Below are positions 51,577-59,538 of a stretch of 64,000 bases of DNA, in pieces. Made by a program: the position numbers and the translations under genes. How positions within the stretch are numbered: the first letter of the stretch is position 1; every line of letters begins with the position of its first letter. Source of the DNA: Eubacteriaceae bacterium Marseille-Q4139 (GTDB lineage Bacteria > Bacillota > Clostridia > Lachnospirales > Lachnospiraceae); assembly GCA_018223415.1 (NCBI GenBank), contig JAGTTQ010000001.1, positions 3,087,365-3,151,364 of the forward strand, in the 5' to 3' direction. The notes beneath the pieces are model-generated. The model saw only the letters and a program-made list of their open reading frames with translations, was not told where the DNA came from and ran no database searches.

Positions 51577-52131
51577 ATGAGAAAAACATGGAAACGCGGG
51601 GCAGCTCTTTTGCTGGCAGTGATGGTCGGCGCGGCGCCGTGCGCGGAACCGGTGGAAGGGCTTCTGATCGTGTCCGAGGCGCATTCCGGGCGGACGGACA
51701 GCAAGGGCGGCCACAGGGACAACAAAAATGCCAGCGGCCTCGGAAGCTATCATTACCACTGCGGCGGCCATCCGGCTCACCTTCATGAAAACGGTGTCTG
51801 CCCGTACAGTGTGACAGTGACAGAGACGCAGGCGCAGCCGGCAGAGACAGAAAAAGCTGTGCCGGAAAACATTGCGCTGGTTTTTGATGCGGATTATTAT
51901 TACGAGAATAACCCGGATCTCCAGACGGCCATCGGGGCAGATGCGGACAAGCTCATGAGGCATTTTTTGGACAACGGAATGGCCGAGGGGCGGCAGGGCT
52001 GCGAGAGCTTTGAGGTGCATGCCTATAAGGAGAACAACCAGGATCTGGCCGATGCCTTTGGGGAGAACTGGGCGTCTTATTACGACCATTATATGAACCA
52101 CGGATGCGCGGAAGGGCGGGTCTGTAAGTAA
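51577..52131 (+). CDS. Secreted YHYH-domain protein with two C-terminal repeats
   Basis: 184 residues with a signal peptide (RGAALLLAVMVGAAPC). Residues about 38-77 form a histidine/cysteine-rich YHYH motif (SGRTDSKGGHRDNKN, SYHYHCGGHPAHLHENGVCPY), which looks metal-binding and is found in secreted Firmicutes proteins. Two copies of a 40-residue repeat follow (FDADYYYENNPDLQTAIG...HFLDNGMAEGRQGC and VHAYKENNQDLADAFG...HYMNHGCAEGRVC), a pattern seen in cell-surface or extracellular proteins. Function unknown. Confidence 0.8.
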   Translation: MRKTWKRGAALLLAVMVGAAPCAEPVEGLLIVSEAHSGRTDSKGGHRDNKNASGLGSYHYHCGGHPAHLHENGVCPYSVTVTETQAQPAETEKAVPENIALVFDADYYYENNPDLQTAIGADADKLMRHFLDNGMAEGRQGCESFEVHAYKENNQDLADAFGENWASYYDHYMNHGCAEGRVCK

Positions 52132-52136
52132 AAAGC

Positions 52137-52168
52137 AGAAACCGCCACTCGGCAAAGTGACGGTTTCT
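52137..52168 (+). terminator. Hairpin after the YHYH gene
   Basis: AGAAACCGCCACT (52137-52149) pairs with AGTGACGGTTTCT (52156-52168), one mismatch, 5 bp after the stop. T tract is weak. Confidence 0.6.
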
Positions 52169-52324
52169 TAGGCTTGTGCTTAACTAACTAAAATTTACTG
52201 GGTTAACCGCTTATCGGCAATGCCCTTTTCTATCTTCATTATAACGAAATTATGAAGTTTGTCAAGTACGGCACACATCACTTCTCGCCATTCCCATCCG
52301 GACAGGCAAACCCAGACATTAGCC

Positions 52325-52353
52325 AGCAGCCAGGCCGTAAAAGCCTGGCTGCT
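52325..52353. terminator. Perfect 11-bp hairpin after the spoIVB stop
   Basis: AGCAGCCAGGC (52325-52335) pairs perfectly with GCCTGGCTGCT (52343-52353), 7 bp beyond the minus-strand spoIVB stop. No clear T tract on either strand, so termination strength is uncertain. The stretch 52169-52324 between the convergent genes shows nothing else. Confidence 0.5.
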
Positions 52354-52359
52354 CCGTTT

Positions 52360-53637
52360 CTAATGCTCCAGCATGTTTTCAATAAAAATCCCATACCCGC
52401 GTGTGCTGTCCTGGATGAAAACGTGGGTGACGGCGCCGATGAGCTTTCCATCCTGGAGGATGGGACTGCCGCTCATGCCCTGGACGATGCCGCCGGTGAG
52501 GGAGAGAAGTTCTTCGTCCACCACCTGAAGGACGATCCCTTTGTTTTTGTGGGAAGCGGAATAATCTACCTTCTGGATCTCGATTTCATAATCCTTCAGT
52601 TCCCCGGATACATCACTTCGGATATAAGCCTGTCCCTTGTGGACATCCTGGCGGAAGCCGATGGGTACAGCCGGGGCGCTTGCCGTCTCCAGAAAGCTTT
52701 CGTTTACCTGGCCGAAGATTCCCTCCTCCGTGTTGGAGTCCACTTCTCCCAGCTTCGTCCCGCTCCCATAATAGATGACGCCGGACATGACGCCTGGTTT
52801 TCCCGAGGCGCCCTTTTCAATCCCGAGAATTTGTGTTTCATAAAGCTCCCCGCCTTCAATATTTACAAGCATGCCGGTATCGCTGTCGCTGATTCCATGC
52901 CCAAGGGCACCGAAACCGCCGTCAGGCTCCACATAAGTGACCGTCCCGATGCCCTGGGTGTCGTCGCGCACCCAAACGCCGAGCTTATAGGAACCGTCCG
53001 ACGCGAGGACAGGCTCCAAATTGACGTACATGATTTCCCCATCCCGCCGGATTTCCAGCTCCACGGTTTTTCCGCCGGAGGCATCGACGGCGCCGATCAG
53101 GTCTTCCTTATCTTTTAGTTCCACTCCATTGACCTTTTCAATGTAATCGCCGGATTTTAAGACGCCGATGGCAGGTTCCGAGACGTTCCCGGACGCGTCT
53201 TCGATCTGCCCGGTGCCAATGACCATGACGCCGTCGGATTTTAAGTAAATGCCGACCGGGAGTCCGCAGGGGATGGCATACATGGTATCGACCACATCAA
53301 CCTGGATTTCTTTTAAGTCAATGAGGCCGAACAGCTTCATTCCGATTTGATAGCTGCCTTCGTTTTTCCCATACATGGAAACAGGCTCCGCCGCCTGGAT
53401 TCTCACCTGCCCGGCCGGGATGTTGGAGCTGTTTCCGACGACCACCTCTTCGCTTTCGCTCTCGAAGGTCACTCCGAACGGGAGAGAAAAATCAAAAACT
53501 TCTTCCTCATTTGCCACGAGATTCAAACGGTCCGGAACAGCCTGTTTTAGGTAAAACCAGGAAAAAACGACGGTAAAAACAAGAGAACACCAGAACACAT
53601 AGACAAGGATCCGATGAAATCTTTCTTTCCTAGTCAC
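52360..53637 (-). CDS. spoIVB: SpoIVB serine peptidase (forespore-to-mother-cell signalling)
   Basis: 425 residues from GTG 53637, which has AAAGGAGG 8 bp upstream; an in-frame extension upstream has no such site. N-terminal membrane anchor (ILVYVFWCSLVFTVVFSWFYL), a PDZ domain (about 125-205, AIGVLKSGDYIEKVNGVELKDKEDL), then the S55 peptidase domain with the catalytic His in GFGALGHGISD and the catalytic Ser in VQGMSGSPIL. SpoIVB cuts SpoIVFA to activate sigma-K processing. Normally spo0A follows it in the same direction as recN; here the gene is inverted and spo0A is absent. Confidence 0.95.
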   Translation of the reverse strand: MTRKERFHRILVYVFWCSLVFTVVFSWFYLKQAVPDRLNLVANEEEVFDFSLPFGVTFESESEEVVVGNSSNIPAGQVRIQAAEPVSMYGKNEGSYQIGMKLFGLIDLKEIQVDVVDTMYAIPCGLPVGIYLKSDGVMVIGTGQIEDASGNVSEPAIGVLKSGDYIEKVNGVELKDKEDLIGAVDASGGKTVELEIRRDGEIMYVNLEPVLASDGSYKLGVWVRDDTQGIGTVTYVEPDGGFGALGHGISDSDTGMLVNIEGGELYETQILGIEKGASGKPGVMSGVIYYGSGTKLGEVDSNTEEGIFGQVNESFLETASAPAVPIGFRQDVHKGQAYIRSDVSGELKDYEIEIQKVDYSASHKNKGIVLQVVDEELLSLTGGIVQGMSGSPILQDGKLIGAVTHVFIQDSTRGYGIFIENMLEH

Positions 53638-54120
53638 GGCAAAACCTCCTTTTCCTTTATTCCCGCGGACGATGCGCCGGGCGGATACAGATGTGCGTCC
53701 ATTCGGCACATGCCGCGGGTCAAATACCCAGATGCATGTACTTTGCCCTGCACGGCGTCTGCCGTTAAAACGGACAAAGCATCGGAGCTGCTGCCCTGCA
53801 TTTTGCCGTGTTTGTCTGCCGCGAAATAGAGTATTCCCGGTTTTTGGATCGAGTAGGGGAAGATTTCCCCTGCTCGATCATCGTACACGAACATTCCGCA
53901 CTATCGTGCTTCATGTCCTTACGCCCGGCAAATGGCATTTCATGCAAGCATGATGCCGCTTGCCGGGCTTGTACAGCAAAAGATAAGAGAGGGCAGTTTC
54001 TGCTCCTCTCCTAGTATGTGAAATTCAGTTGGTTTCACCCTGTCAGTTTTTTGCTGGCGTTTTTCCAGAATCCATTTTGTTATTGTTTCCGGAAATTTGA
54101 AAAAAATACGTCAAATTACG
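53638..54120. other. 483-bp stretch without a confident gene, with a long hairpin
   Basis: Several short frames occur on both strands but none has a ribosome site plus recognisable protein. An interrupted inverted repeat at 53923-53968 has outer arms GCCCGGCAA/TTGCCGGGC and inner arms GGCAT/ATGCC and CATGC/GCATG. It could be a structured leader, an attenuator for spoIVB or a decayed repeat. The spoIVB promoter must lie here; no clear sigma-G or sigma-F match was found. Confidence 0.5.
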
Positions 54121-55140
54121 TTAATGCGATCCCACGTTCCATAAAATATCGTGATTTACTGTCTTATAAAACAGCTCCTTCACCTTCTCCGCATCCTTCG
54201 TCTGTCCAAGAACCCACATGAGCTTCGTCACCGTGGCTTCCAGGGTCATGTCGTAGGACTCGATCAGCCCAAAGGCATTTTTGATCTTCTGCCCGACCTC
54301 GTAGACGGACATGTTGCTGCCCTCCTGCGTCACCTGGGTTGTCATGACGACAGTCTTCCCCATTTCGATCCAGCGGGCGATGGAGCTGTAAAAGTCTCCG
54401 GAATCGTAAGACGGAAGGCCGCCCACGCCGAAGGACTCGATGACGACGGCGTCATAATGCTCTGCCATGTAGTCGAGAAGGCTGGAATCCAGGGACGGGA
54501 TCAGCTTAAGCAGGGCCACGCGGTTGTCTAACTCATGATAGAAGCGGACGCTTTCCCGATCCTGCCACTTGTCGTCAATGTAAAAGAGGATGTGCTCCTC
54601 CTGAATGACGGCGAGATATGGAAAATTGATGCTGGAAAAAGCATTGTAGCTCTTGGTGCGCTCCTTTTTGCCGCGGGTGCCGGCGATGACCTTTCCGTCG
54701 AACACGATGGTGACGCCGTGGGCACGCTCGCAGGAGGCGAATCTCAGGCTGTCGAGAAGGTTTGTCCTGGCGTCAGTCACATCCAGGTCGATGGGCTTCT
54801 GGGCGCCTGTAATGACGATGGGCTTCTTGGAATGCTGCACAAGATAGGAAAGGGCAGCCGCCGTGTAAGCCATGGTGTCGGTGCCGTGGCAGATGACGAA
54901 GCCGTCGTAATTGTCATAATTATCCTCGAGAACCTTGGCGATCATCAGCCAGTGCTTCGGATGGATGTTGGTGCTGTCGATATTTAAGACCTGGATGGTT
55001 TCCACTTCGCAGAAGGTCCTGGCATCGGGGACGTAGGATAAAAGCTCGTCGCCGGTAAGAAGCGGAGTCAGGCCGGAGTCCCCGCATTTGCAGGCGATGG
55101 TGCCGCCGGTCCCGAGAAGCAGAATGTGTTTCATGGTCAT
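54121..55140 (-). CDS. L-asparaginase
   Basis: 339 residues (or 337 from the second ATG, which has better spacing to GGGAGG). Type I/II asparaginase fold: first threonine loop LLLGTGGTIACK and second VICHGTDTMAYTAAAL, both intact. It hydrolyses asparagine to aspartate and ammonia. No signal peptide, so cytoplasmic, like AnsA. Single gene on the minus strand. Confidence 0.95.
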   Translation of the reverse strand: MTMKHILLLGTGGTIACKCGDSGLTPLLTGDELLSYVPDARTFCEVETIQVLNIDSTNIHPKHWLMIAKVLEDNYDNYDGFVICHGTDTMAYTAAALSYLVQHSKKPIVITGAQKPIDLDVTDARTNLLDSLRFASCERAHGVTIVFDGKVIAGTRGKKERTKSYNAFSSINFPYLAVIQEEHILFYIDDKWQDRESVRFYHELDNRVALLKLIPSLDSSLLDYMAEHYDAVVIESFGVGGLPSYDSGDFYSSIARWIEMGKTVVMTTQVTQEGSNMSVYEVGQKIKNAFGLIESYDMTLEATVTKLMWVLGQTKDAEKVKELFYKTVNHDILWNVGSH

Positions 55141-55290
55141 GTTTCCTCCCTTGGATTGTATTGGCCTGCCGAAACGGCAGAAATGCTCTATTGTCAGTAT
55201 AGCCGTTCATGGCAAAAATTTCAACATTCACATGGTGGCTTTTTCCGAAAATCTGTGATATAGTCGGCTGGAAAACAGGAGGTGGAACGT

Positions 55291-55470
55291 ATGTCAGGAA
55301 TCCCAAAAGACCCGGTGATGCTCCTAAGCTATATCAATACCCAGCTTCGTGATTTTTATCACAGCAAGGACGAGCTTTGTGCGGCGCTCGCCATCGACGG
55401 AAAGGAACTGGATGAAACGCTTTCCGGGATTGACTACCGCTATGACAGCGAAAAAAATCAATATGTATGA
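55291..55470 (+). CDS. DUF4250 domain protein
   Basis: 59 residues from ATG 55291 behind CAGGAGG. The whole protein is the DUF4250 domain (IPKDPVMLLSYINTQLRDFY, IDYRYDSEKNQYV). The family is small, common in Lachnospiraceae and relatives, with helix-turn-helix-like spacing; function unknown. Confidence 0.9.
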   Translation: MSGIPKDPVMLLSYINTQLRDFYHSKDELCAALAIDGKELDETLSGIDYRYDSEKNQYV

Positions 55471-55475
55471 CATGC

Positions 55476-55514
55476 AGGACGGCTTCCCGGAGAAAAATCA
55501 GGGTAAGCCGTCCT
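55476..55514 (+). terminator. Hairpin after the DUF4250 gene
   Basis: AGGACGGCTT (55476-55485) pairs with AAGCCGTCCT (55505-55514); outer CATG repeats extend it. A T-rich tract begins about 26 bp later, so this may be a weak terminator. Confidence 0.55.
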
Positions 55515-55565
55515 TTGGCATGTCAGATTTCGTATAGGTTTTCTTTTTTTAGTCATACTAACCCC

Positions 55566-56015
55566 ATGGAAAAAACAGATGTGATAAAAGAATTTTGCAT
55601 GAATTTCTTAAAATGCGGCGTAGCCGGCTGGTGCATGGAAATCCTGTTTACCTCCATGGAATCCATAGCGGCCGGCGATCTGCGGCTCATGGGGCGCACG
55701 TCCCTTCTGATGTTCCCGATTTACGGCCTCGGCGCATTCTTAGGCCCTTTGGGACGCCTTTTAGACGGCTGGCTGGGCGATAGGGGAAGCCTTAAGCTTT
55801 CCGACATGTTCTGGCGCCACGGCGTAAACGACATGGTTTTAATTTTCCTCGTCGAATACGTCACCGGCTTTTTCTTAAAAAGCGCGGGAATCTGTCCCTG
55901 GGATTACACGGGGCGCGGCCTCAACGTGGACGGTCTGATCCGCCTGGATTTTGCTCCCTGCTGGTTCGGCGCCGGCCTTCTTTTTGAACAGATCACCAGG
56001 AAGAAAACGCCATAG
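55566..56015 (+). CDS. CmpB-like membrane protein (putative ABC-transporter type IV domain)
   Basis: 149 residues with about four hydrophobic stretches and the pattern LKCGVAGWCMEILFTSMES, LMGRTSLLMFPIYGLGAFLGPL and CPWDYTGRGLNVDGLIRLDFAPCWFGAGLLFE, typical of the family called ABC_trans_CmpB (PF06541). Role unknown; often found alone. Start ATG 55566 lacks a clear ribosome site. Confidence 0.85.
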   Translation: MEKTDVIKEFCMNFLKCGVAGWCMEILFTSMESIAAGDLRLMGRTSLLMFPIYGLGAFLGPLGRLLDGWLGDRGSLKLSDMFWRHGVNDMVLIFLVEYVTGFFLKSAGICPWDYTGRGLNVDGLIRLDFAPCWFGAGLLFEQITRKKTP

Positions 56016-56021
56016 ATATCC

Positions 56022-56050
56022 TTGCATTTGCCCGCATCTTTTTATATAAT
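56022..56050 (+). promoter_or_regulatory. Sigma-A promoter of plsC-pheA
   Basis: TTGCAT (56022-56027), 17-bp spacer, perfect TATAAT (56045-56050), 35 bp before plsC. Confidence 0.8.
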
Positions 56051-56084
56051 AGATGCGATAAACCAACGAGAAAAGAGGTTGCAG

Positions 56085-56831
56085 ATGATAAGGTTTATAG
56101 TGGTGGCAGTTACCGTCATAGGTTTTTTGATTTTTGGGTTCCCGCTTCTTGCGGCCCAGAATTCCCTTGGAAAAAAGGAGCCCCATCAGAGGGATCTGGA
56201 AAGTCTTAAAATCATTCAGACCATGTTCCTTTTTATTCTGCGGGTCTCCGGCGTAAAGGTGACGGTGCGGGGGCTTGAAAACATCCCGAAGGACAGCGCC
56301 GTCCTCTACGTGGGGAACCACAGGAGCTATTTTGATATTCTGGTGGGCTACACGACGGTTCCCGGCCTCATGGGCTTCGTGGCGAAGAAAGAAATGCTGC
56401 GGTATCCGCTCCTTTCCGACTGGATGGTGAACGTGAACTGCTTATTTCTCGACCGGGACGACATCAAGGCCGGCCTCAAAATGATTTTAGACGGGATTGA
56501 AAAGGTAAAAAACGGCGTGTCCGTTTGGATTTTCCCGGAGGGAACGAGGAACCGGCACGATGATATTTTAGAGCTCCTGCCGTTTAAAGAGGGGAGCTTG
56601 AAAATCGCAGAAAAATCGGGGTGCCCGGTGGTTCCGGTGGCCATGTTCGGGACGGCGGACGTGTTTGAAAAGCACATCCCGTTCATCCGCCCGGCCCATG
56701 TGATTGTGGAATATGGAAAGCCGTTTTACATCAAAGAGCTGGAGCCGGAAAACAGGAAAAAGGCCGGCGCCTACACAAGGGACGTCATAATCGGCATGCT
56801 GGAAAAATTACAGGAAGAGGCAGGAAAGTAA
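56085..56831 (+). CDS. plsC: 1-acyl-sn-glycerol-3-phosphate acyltransferase
   Basis: 248 residues from ATG 56085, downstream of the promoter (an upstream ATG at 56022 lies in the -35 box). N-terminal membrane helix, then the acyltransferase motifs NHRSYFDI (H-x4-D) and FPEGTRNRHDD. It makes phosphatidic acid from lysophosphatidic acid. It ends 2 bp before pheA. Confidence 0.94.
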   Translation: MIRFIVVAVTVIGFLIFGFPLLAAQNSLGKKEPHQRDLESLKIIQTMFLFILRVSGVKVTVRGLENIPKDSAVLYVGNHRSYFDILVGYTTVPGLMGFVAKKEMLRYPLLSDWMVNVNCLFLDRDDIKAGLKMILDGIEKVKNGVSVWIFPEGTRNRHDDILELLPFKEGSLKIAEKSGCPVVPVAMFGTADVFEKHIPFIRPAHVIVEYGKPFYIKELEPENRKKAGAYTRDVIIGMLEKLQEEAGK

Positions 56832-56833
56832 GG

Positions 56834-57970
56834 ATGGAAACTTTGGATTTACAGGAATGCAGGGACCGGCTGGACGTGATCGACAAGGAAATCGTCCGGC
56901 TGTTTGAGGAGAGGATGCAGATCTGCGGCGATGTGGCATCCTATAAAATCAGGACAGGAAAGGCTGTTTATGACGCGGAACGCGAGAAGCAGAAGCTTGC
57001 CGCAGTCCGGGAGCTGGCCCACGGCGATTTCAATAAGGAAGCCGTCCGCGAGCTCTTTTCGCAGCTTATGGCCATGAGCCGCCGGTTCCAGTATGGGCTT
57101 CTGGCAGAAAACGGAAAGACAGAACCGACCGGCTTTGTAAAAGTAAAAGAGCTCAAAAAAGACGGGGTGCGCGTGGTTTTCCAGGGCGTCGAGGGCGCAT
57201 ACAGCCATGCGGCCGCAAGAAAATTCTTTGGGAGCAAGGCGGAGACCTACCACGTGGCCGAGTTTGAGGACACCATGCGGGAGGTGGAAGAAGGCCGCGC
57301 CGATTATGCCGTGCTGCCCATCGAAAATTCCACGGCCGGTTTTGTCATCAAGAATTATGACCTGCTGGCAAAATACAAAAATTACATAGTCGGAGAAGTC
57401 TACGTGCCCATAAGCCACATGCTGTTGGGCTTAAAAGACGCCGAGCTTTCCGATATAAAGACGGTCTATTCCCATGCCCAGGCGCTCATGCAGAGCTCGG
57501 AATACCTGGACAGCCATAAGGAATGGCGCCAGATTGCCATGGAAAACACGGCTGTGGCCGCAAAAAAAGTCATGGAGGACGGGGATAAGAGCCAGGCGGC
57601 CGTTGCAAGCCGCACCTCCGGCGAGCTCTACGGCTTAAAAGAGCTGGCGGAGAGCATCAACAACACAAAAAGCAACACGACCAGGTTCATCATCCTCTCC
57701 AGAGAGCCGGTTTACGAGGAACACGCAGGGAAAATCAGCATCAGCTTCGAGATCCCCCATGTCAGCGGCTCCCTGTACAACATCCTGGGCAACGTGATTT
57801 TCAATCATGTCAACATGGTGATGATCGAATCGCGGCCGATTCCGGAAAAGCCGTTTGAGTACCGGTTTTTTGTGGATATTGAGGGGAACCTCGGCGACGC
57901 GGCGGTGCAGAATGCCTTAAACGGGATCCGCGCCGAGGCCTCCGTGCTTAAGATACTTGGAAACTACTGA
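56834..57970 (+). CDS. pheA: Bifunctional chorismate mutase / prephenate dehydratase
   Basis: 378 residues in three parts. AroQ chorismate mutase (about 8-90: DVIDKEIVRLFEERMQIC), prephenate dehydratase (about 110-290: VEGAYSHAAARKFFG, and the catalytic NNTKSNTTRF), and an ACT domain (about 300-375: HVSGSLYNILG, MIESRPIPEKPFEYRFFVDIEG) for phenylalanine feedback. It converts chorismate to phenylpyruvate. Confidence 0.96.
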   Translation: METLDLQECRDRLDVIDKEIVRLFEERMQICGDVASYKIRTGKAVYDAEREKQKLAAVRELAHGDFNKEAVRELFSQLMAMSRRFQYGLLAENGKTEPTGFVKVKELKKDGVRVVFQGVEGAYSHAAARKFFGSKAETYHVAEFEDTMREVEEGRADYAVLPIENSTAGFVIKNYDLLAKYKNYIVGEVYVPISHMLLGLKDAELSDIKTVYSHAQALMQSSEYLDSHKEWRQIAMENTAVAAKKVMEDGDKSQAAVASRTSGELYGLKELAESINNTKSNTTRFIILSREPVYEEHAGKISISFEIPHVSGSLYNILGNVIFNHVNMVMIESRPIPEKPFEYRFFVDIEGNLGDAAVQNALNGIRAEASVLKILGNY

Positions 57971-57991
57971 TGGATGTGAGGAGGAATTGGA

Positions 57992-59536
57992 GTGGCTGTC
58001 GACACATTTGCAGCAATCAACGTGGGTTCCTTTGAGCTGGAGCTTGGCATATATGAGATATCGGCCAGAAGCGGGATCCGCCAGATCGACCGGATGCGCC
58101 ATGTCATCTCCCTCGGGAGCGAGACATACAAAAATGGAAAGATCAGCTACGGCATGGTGGAAGAGCTCTGCCAGGTGCTCGGGGATTTTTCTGCGGTCAT
58201 GAAAACCTACCGGGTAAAGGACTACCGCGCCTATGCCACCAGCGCCATGCGCGAAGCCAGGAACAGCCAGATTGTCATCGACCAGATCCGGGTGCGGACA
58301 GGCATTGAAGTCCGCATCATCAGCAACTCAGAACAGCGGTTTTTAAGCTACAAGGCTGTCGCTTCCCGGGATGCCGAATTCGATAAAAACATCCGGAGCG
58401 GGACGGCGATTGTGGACGTGAGCTTCGGAAGCATGCAGATTTCCCTGTTTGACAAAAATCTCCTGATTTCCACCCAGAATCTTCCTCTTGGCGTTTTGAG
58501 GATCCGCGGTCTCCTTTCGCCGGTGCGGACGACCCTGGAGAAAAACAGGGAGCTGATTGCCGAGATGGTGGACAATGAGCTTTTCAACTACAAAAAAATG
58601 TATTTAAAAGACCGGCAGATCCAGCATGTCATCGGCATCGGGGAAATTATTCTCTACATGTTCCGGTTTGAAAACAGAGGGGCCGCCATGGAGCGGGTCA
58701 GCCGGGAAGAATTTGACGCTTTTTATGAGCGGCTTTCCAGGATGAGCGAGTCGGAAATGGAAGAGCATTTCGGCGTCAATTCCGAATATGCCGCCCTTTT
58801 GATGCCAGGCGCCATCATTTATAAAAAGATCATGGAATTAAGCGGCGCCGAGATGCTTTGGATTCCCGGCATCCGGCTCTGCGACGGGATCGCGGCGGAG
58901 TATGCCATGGACAGCAAAAAGCTCCGGCTCAAGCATAATTTTGACAACGATATTATCACCGCCTCCAGGAACATGGCAAAGCGGTACCGCTGCCAGAGCT
59001 CCCATGCGGAGGCGGTGGAAAAATATGCGCTGGAAATCTTCGACGTGATGAAAAAGTATCATGGAATGGGGGCCAGGGAACGGCTTCTTCTTCAGATTGC
59101 CGTGATTCTCCACGCCTGCGGGAAATTCATCAGCGTGAAAAACTCCAACGAGTGCGCCTACAACATCATCATGTCGACGGAAATCATCGGCATTTCCCAC
59201 CCGGAGCGGGTGATGATTGCAGATATTGTGCGGTACAACATCCGTGACTTTGACTACAACATGGTGCGCGAGGAGACGGGCATGGCGGAAAACCGGGATG
59301 CAACGATCCTGACGGCGAAGCTTACGGCCATTCTGCGGCTGGCAAATTCCATGGACCGCGGCCACAGGCAGAAGTTAAAAAACTGCCGGATCACCGTGAA
59401 AAACGGGAAACTGATCGTTTCCACGGAGTATCCCGGAGACATCACGCTGGAGGCCATGTCCTTTGAACAGAAGGCAGAATTTTTTGAGGAAATCTTCGGA
59501 ATCCGGCCGGTTCTCAAGCAGAAAAGGAGCGTATAA
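57992..59536 (+). CDS. Divergent Ppx/GppA phosphatase-fold protein with HD domain
   Basis: 514 residues from GTG 57992 behind GAGGAGG. Residues about 5-300 have the Ppx/GppA actin-like fold (TSAMREARNSQIVIDQI kept), but the two phosphate loops are altered: INVGSFELEL instead of DxGSNSxRL, and IVDVSFGSMQIS instead of DxGGGSTE. The C-terminal part (about 315-500) is an HD domain with ILHACGKFIS at the HD position, where the usual HD reads HA. It may be an inactive or sensory relative. It lies 2 bp before ppk1. Confidence 0.88.
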   Translation: MAVDTFAAINVGSFELELGIYEISARSGIRQIDRMRHVISLGSETYKNGKISYGMVEELCQVLGDFSAVMKTYRVKDYRAYATSAMREARNSQIVIDQIRVRTGIEVRIISNSEQRFLSYKAVASRDAEFDKNIRSGTAIVDVSFGSMQISLFDKNLLISTQNLPLGVLRIRGLLSPVRTTLEKNRELIAEMVDNELFNYKKMYLKDRQIQHVIGIGEIILYMFRFENRGAAMERVSREEFDAFYERLSRMSESEMEEHFGVNSEYAALLMPGAIIYKKIMELSGAEMLWIPGIRLCDGIAAEYAMDSKKLRLKHNFDNDIITASRNMAKRYRCQSSHAEAVEKYALEIFDVMKKYHGMGARERLLLQIAVILHACGKFISVKNSNECAYNIIMSTEIIGISHPERVMIADIVRYNIRDFDYNMVREETGMAENRDATILTAKLTAILRLANSMDRGHRQKLKNCRITVKNGKLIVSTEYPGDITLEAMSFEQKAEFFEEIFGIRPVLKQKRSV

Positions 59537-59538
59537 CT

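Noticed and set aside
52252..53118. Plus-strand frame of 288 codons opposite spoIVB.
   Set aside because: Antisense shadow of the PDZ and S55 domains; composition only.
53634..53894. Minus-strand frame of 86 codons ending at the spoIVB start.
   Set aside because: No recognised domain and no ribosome site at its start; kept only as part of the gene-free stretch.
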